NCBI RefSeq assembly: GCF_001514125.1
Contig: NZ_KQ948560.1
Location: forward strand, 297,358 to 329,909
Direction of reading: 5' to 3'
DNA length: 32,552 bases
From: Streptomyces longwoodensis
GTDB lineage: Bacteria > Actinomycetota > Actinomycetes > Streptomycetales > Streptomycetaceae
The notes beneath the pieces are model-generated. The model made no database searches. It worked only from the letters and a program-made list of their open reading frames with translations, and was not told the origin of the DNA. Shown here in pieces: positions 31,978 to 32,552 of the stretch (its first letter is position 1; every line of letters starts with the position of its first letter). Both the position numbers and the translations under genes were made by a program.

Positions 31978-32391
31978 TCAGTCTTCCCGCCGCACGACGC
32001 ACAGCGCCCAGATGACGAAGGCGTACAGCGCGATCAGGGTCAGGGACCAGAACGGGTAGTACGGGATCGACAGGAAGTTGGCGATGATCAGCAGGGCGGC
32101 GATGCCGACGCCGACCACCCGGGCCCACGTGGCGCGGGTGAAGAGGCCGACGCTCACCGCCATCGCGATCACGCCGAGGACCAGCTGGATCCAGCCCCAG
32201 GAGGTCAGGTCGAACTTGAAGACGTAGTTCGGGGTGGACAGGTAGACGTCGTCATTGGCGATGGCCATGATCCCCCGGAAGAAGTCCAGGATGCCGGCGA
32301 TGAACAGCAGGACGGCGGCGAACGCCGTCAGCCCGCCGGCCCAGGCCTGGGAGGTGTCCGAGCGGGGGGTCGAGCTCATGGTCCTGCTCAT
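31978..32391 (-). CDS. DUF7144-like four-helix membrane protein
   Basis: This is a 137-aa protein with four helices: about 16-40 (WAGGLTAFAAVLLFIAGILD), 66-85 (WGWIQLVLGVIAMAVSVGLF), 88-106 (WARVVGVGIAALLIIANFLS) and 110-132 (YPFWSLTLIALYAFVIWALC). The TPNYVFKFDLTSWGWIQLVL and PYYPFWSL motifs match small actinobacterial membrane proteins of the DUF7144 type (recognised, not searched). ATG 32391 is the start, with GAGGAAG upstream; a second ATG lies at 32379. It is the first gene of a possible operon with the DUF2550-like and decarboxylase genes. Function unknown. Confidence 0.85.
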   Translation of the reverse strand: MSRTMSSTPRSDTSQAWAGGLTAFAAVLLFIAGILDFFRGIMAIANDDVYLSTPNYVFKFDLTSWGWIQLVLGVIAMAVSVGLFTRATWARVVGVGIAALLIIANFLSIPYYPFWSLTLIALYAFVIWALCVVRRED

Positions 32392-32407
32392 GGTCGCTTC
32401 CTCATTT

Positions 32408-32450
32408 CCTCGGTGAGCCGCAGCGAGGTTCCTCGGTGCGCCGCAGCGAG
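32408..32450. repeat. 20-bp direct repeat
   Basis: CCTCGGTGAGCCGCAGCGAG (32408-32427) recurs at 32431-32450 with one change. It lies in the leader of the membrane-protein gene. The rest, to 32552, holds short inverted repeats (GTCCTCC/GGAGGAC at 32460-32482; CACCCG/CGGGTG at 32497-32511) and no gene. Confidence 0.8.
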
Positions 32451-32552
32451 TTGCACTCCGTCCTCCGAGCATGGGGGAGGACCGGGGGCGGGGAACCACC
32501 CGTAACGGGTGAGGTTGGTGGGGTGCTTCGCCGGGGCGGGACACCCCCTAGG

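Overview
The window is high-GC actinobacterial DNA, most likely from a Streptomyces chromosome (genus inferred). Starts are often GTG or TTG, overlaps of the GTGA and ATGA type are common, and a perfect parS site and a group of DnaA boxes are present. The gene order ppiA, crgA, DUF881 gene, pabA-like gene, pknB, pbpA, rodA, pstP, fhaB, fhaA is the conserved origin-proximal block also known from Mycobacterium tuberculosis (gyrA to fhaA), with the Streptomyces additions of a rhomboid protease and two class E sortases.

Left edge (1-1092): the 3' part of a tRNA-Ile(GAU), from the anticodon arm to CCA, lies at 1047-1092 without its 5' half and is followed by a terminator. I read this as the distal att site of an integrated element that extends left out of the window and carries one small gene (490-804) and a 154-bp imperfect palindrome (247-400). 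1092-7300 holds two small unknown genes, a large nSTAND/WD40 signalling protein on the minus strand, a small exported protein and a DLW-39 family peptide.

7300-12910: an exported membrane-anchored protein convergent with a Ser/Thr kinase, a helix-turn-helix gene with a palindrome at its promoter, tRNA-Ala(TGC), parS, a DUF5324 protein and a cyclophilin. 13032-18096: rhomboid protease, DnaA-box cluster, crgA, DUF881 protein, a 53-aa membrane peptide, a PabA/TrpG-type amidotransferase and two sortases, the last four closely packed. 18183-26322 (minus): fhaA-fhaB-pstP-rodA-pbpA-pknB, which links phospho-signalling to septal and lateral wall synthesis.

Right part (26814-32552): tRNA-Leu(CAG) with a very long terminator hairpin, a DUF2252 protein, a ClC-type transporter convergent and overlapping with a glutamate decarboxylase, and two small membrane proteins. 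The ClC and Gad pair suggests a compact acid-resistance or GABA module. No CRISPR array, insertion sequence or rRNA gene was seen.
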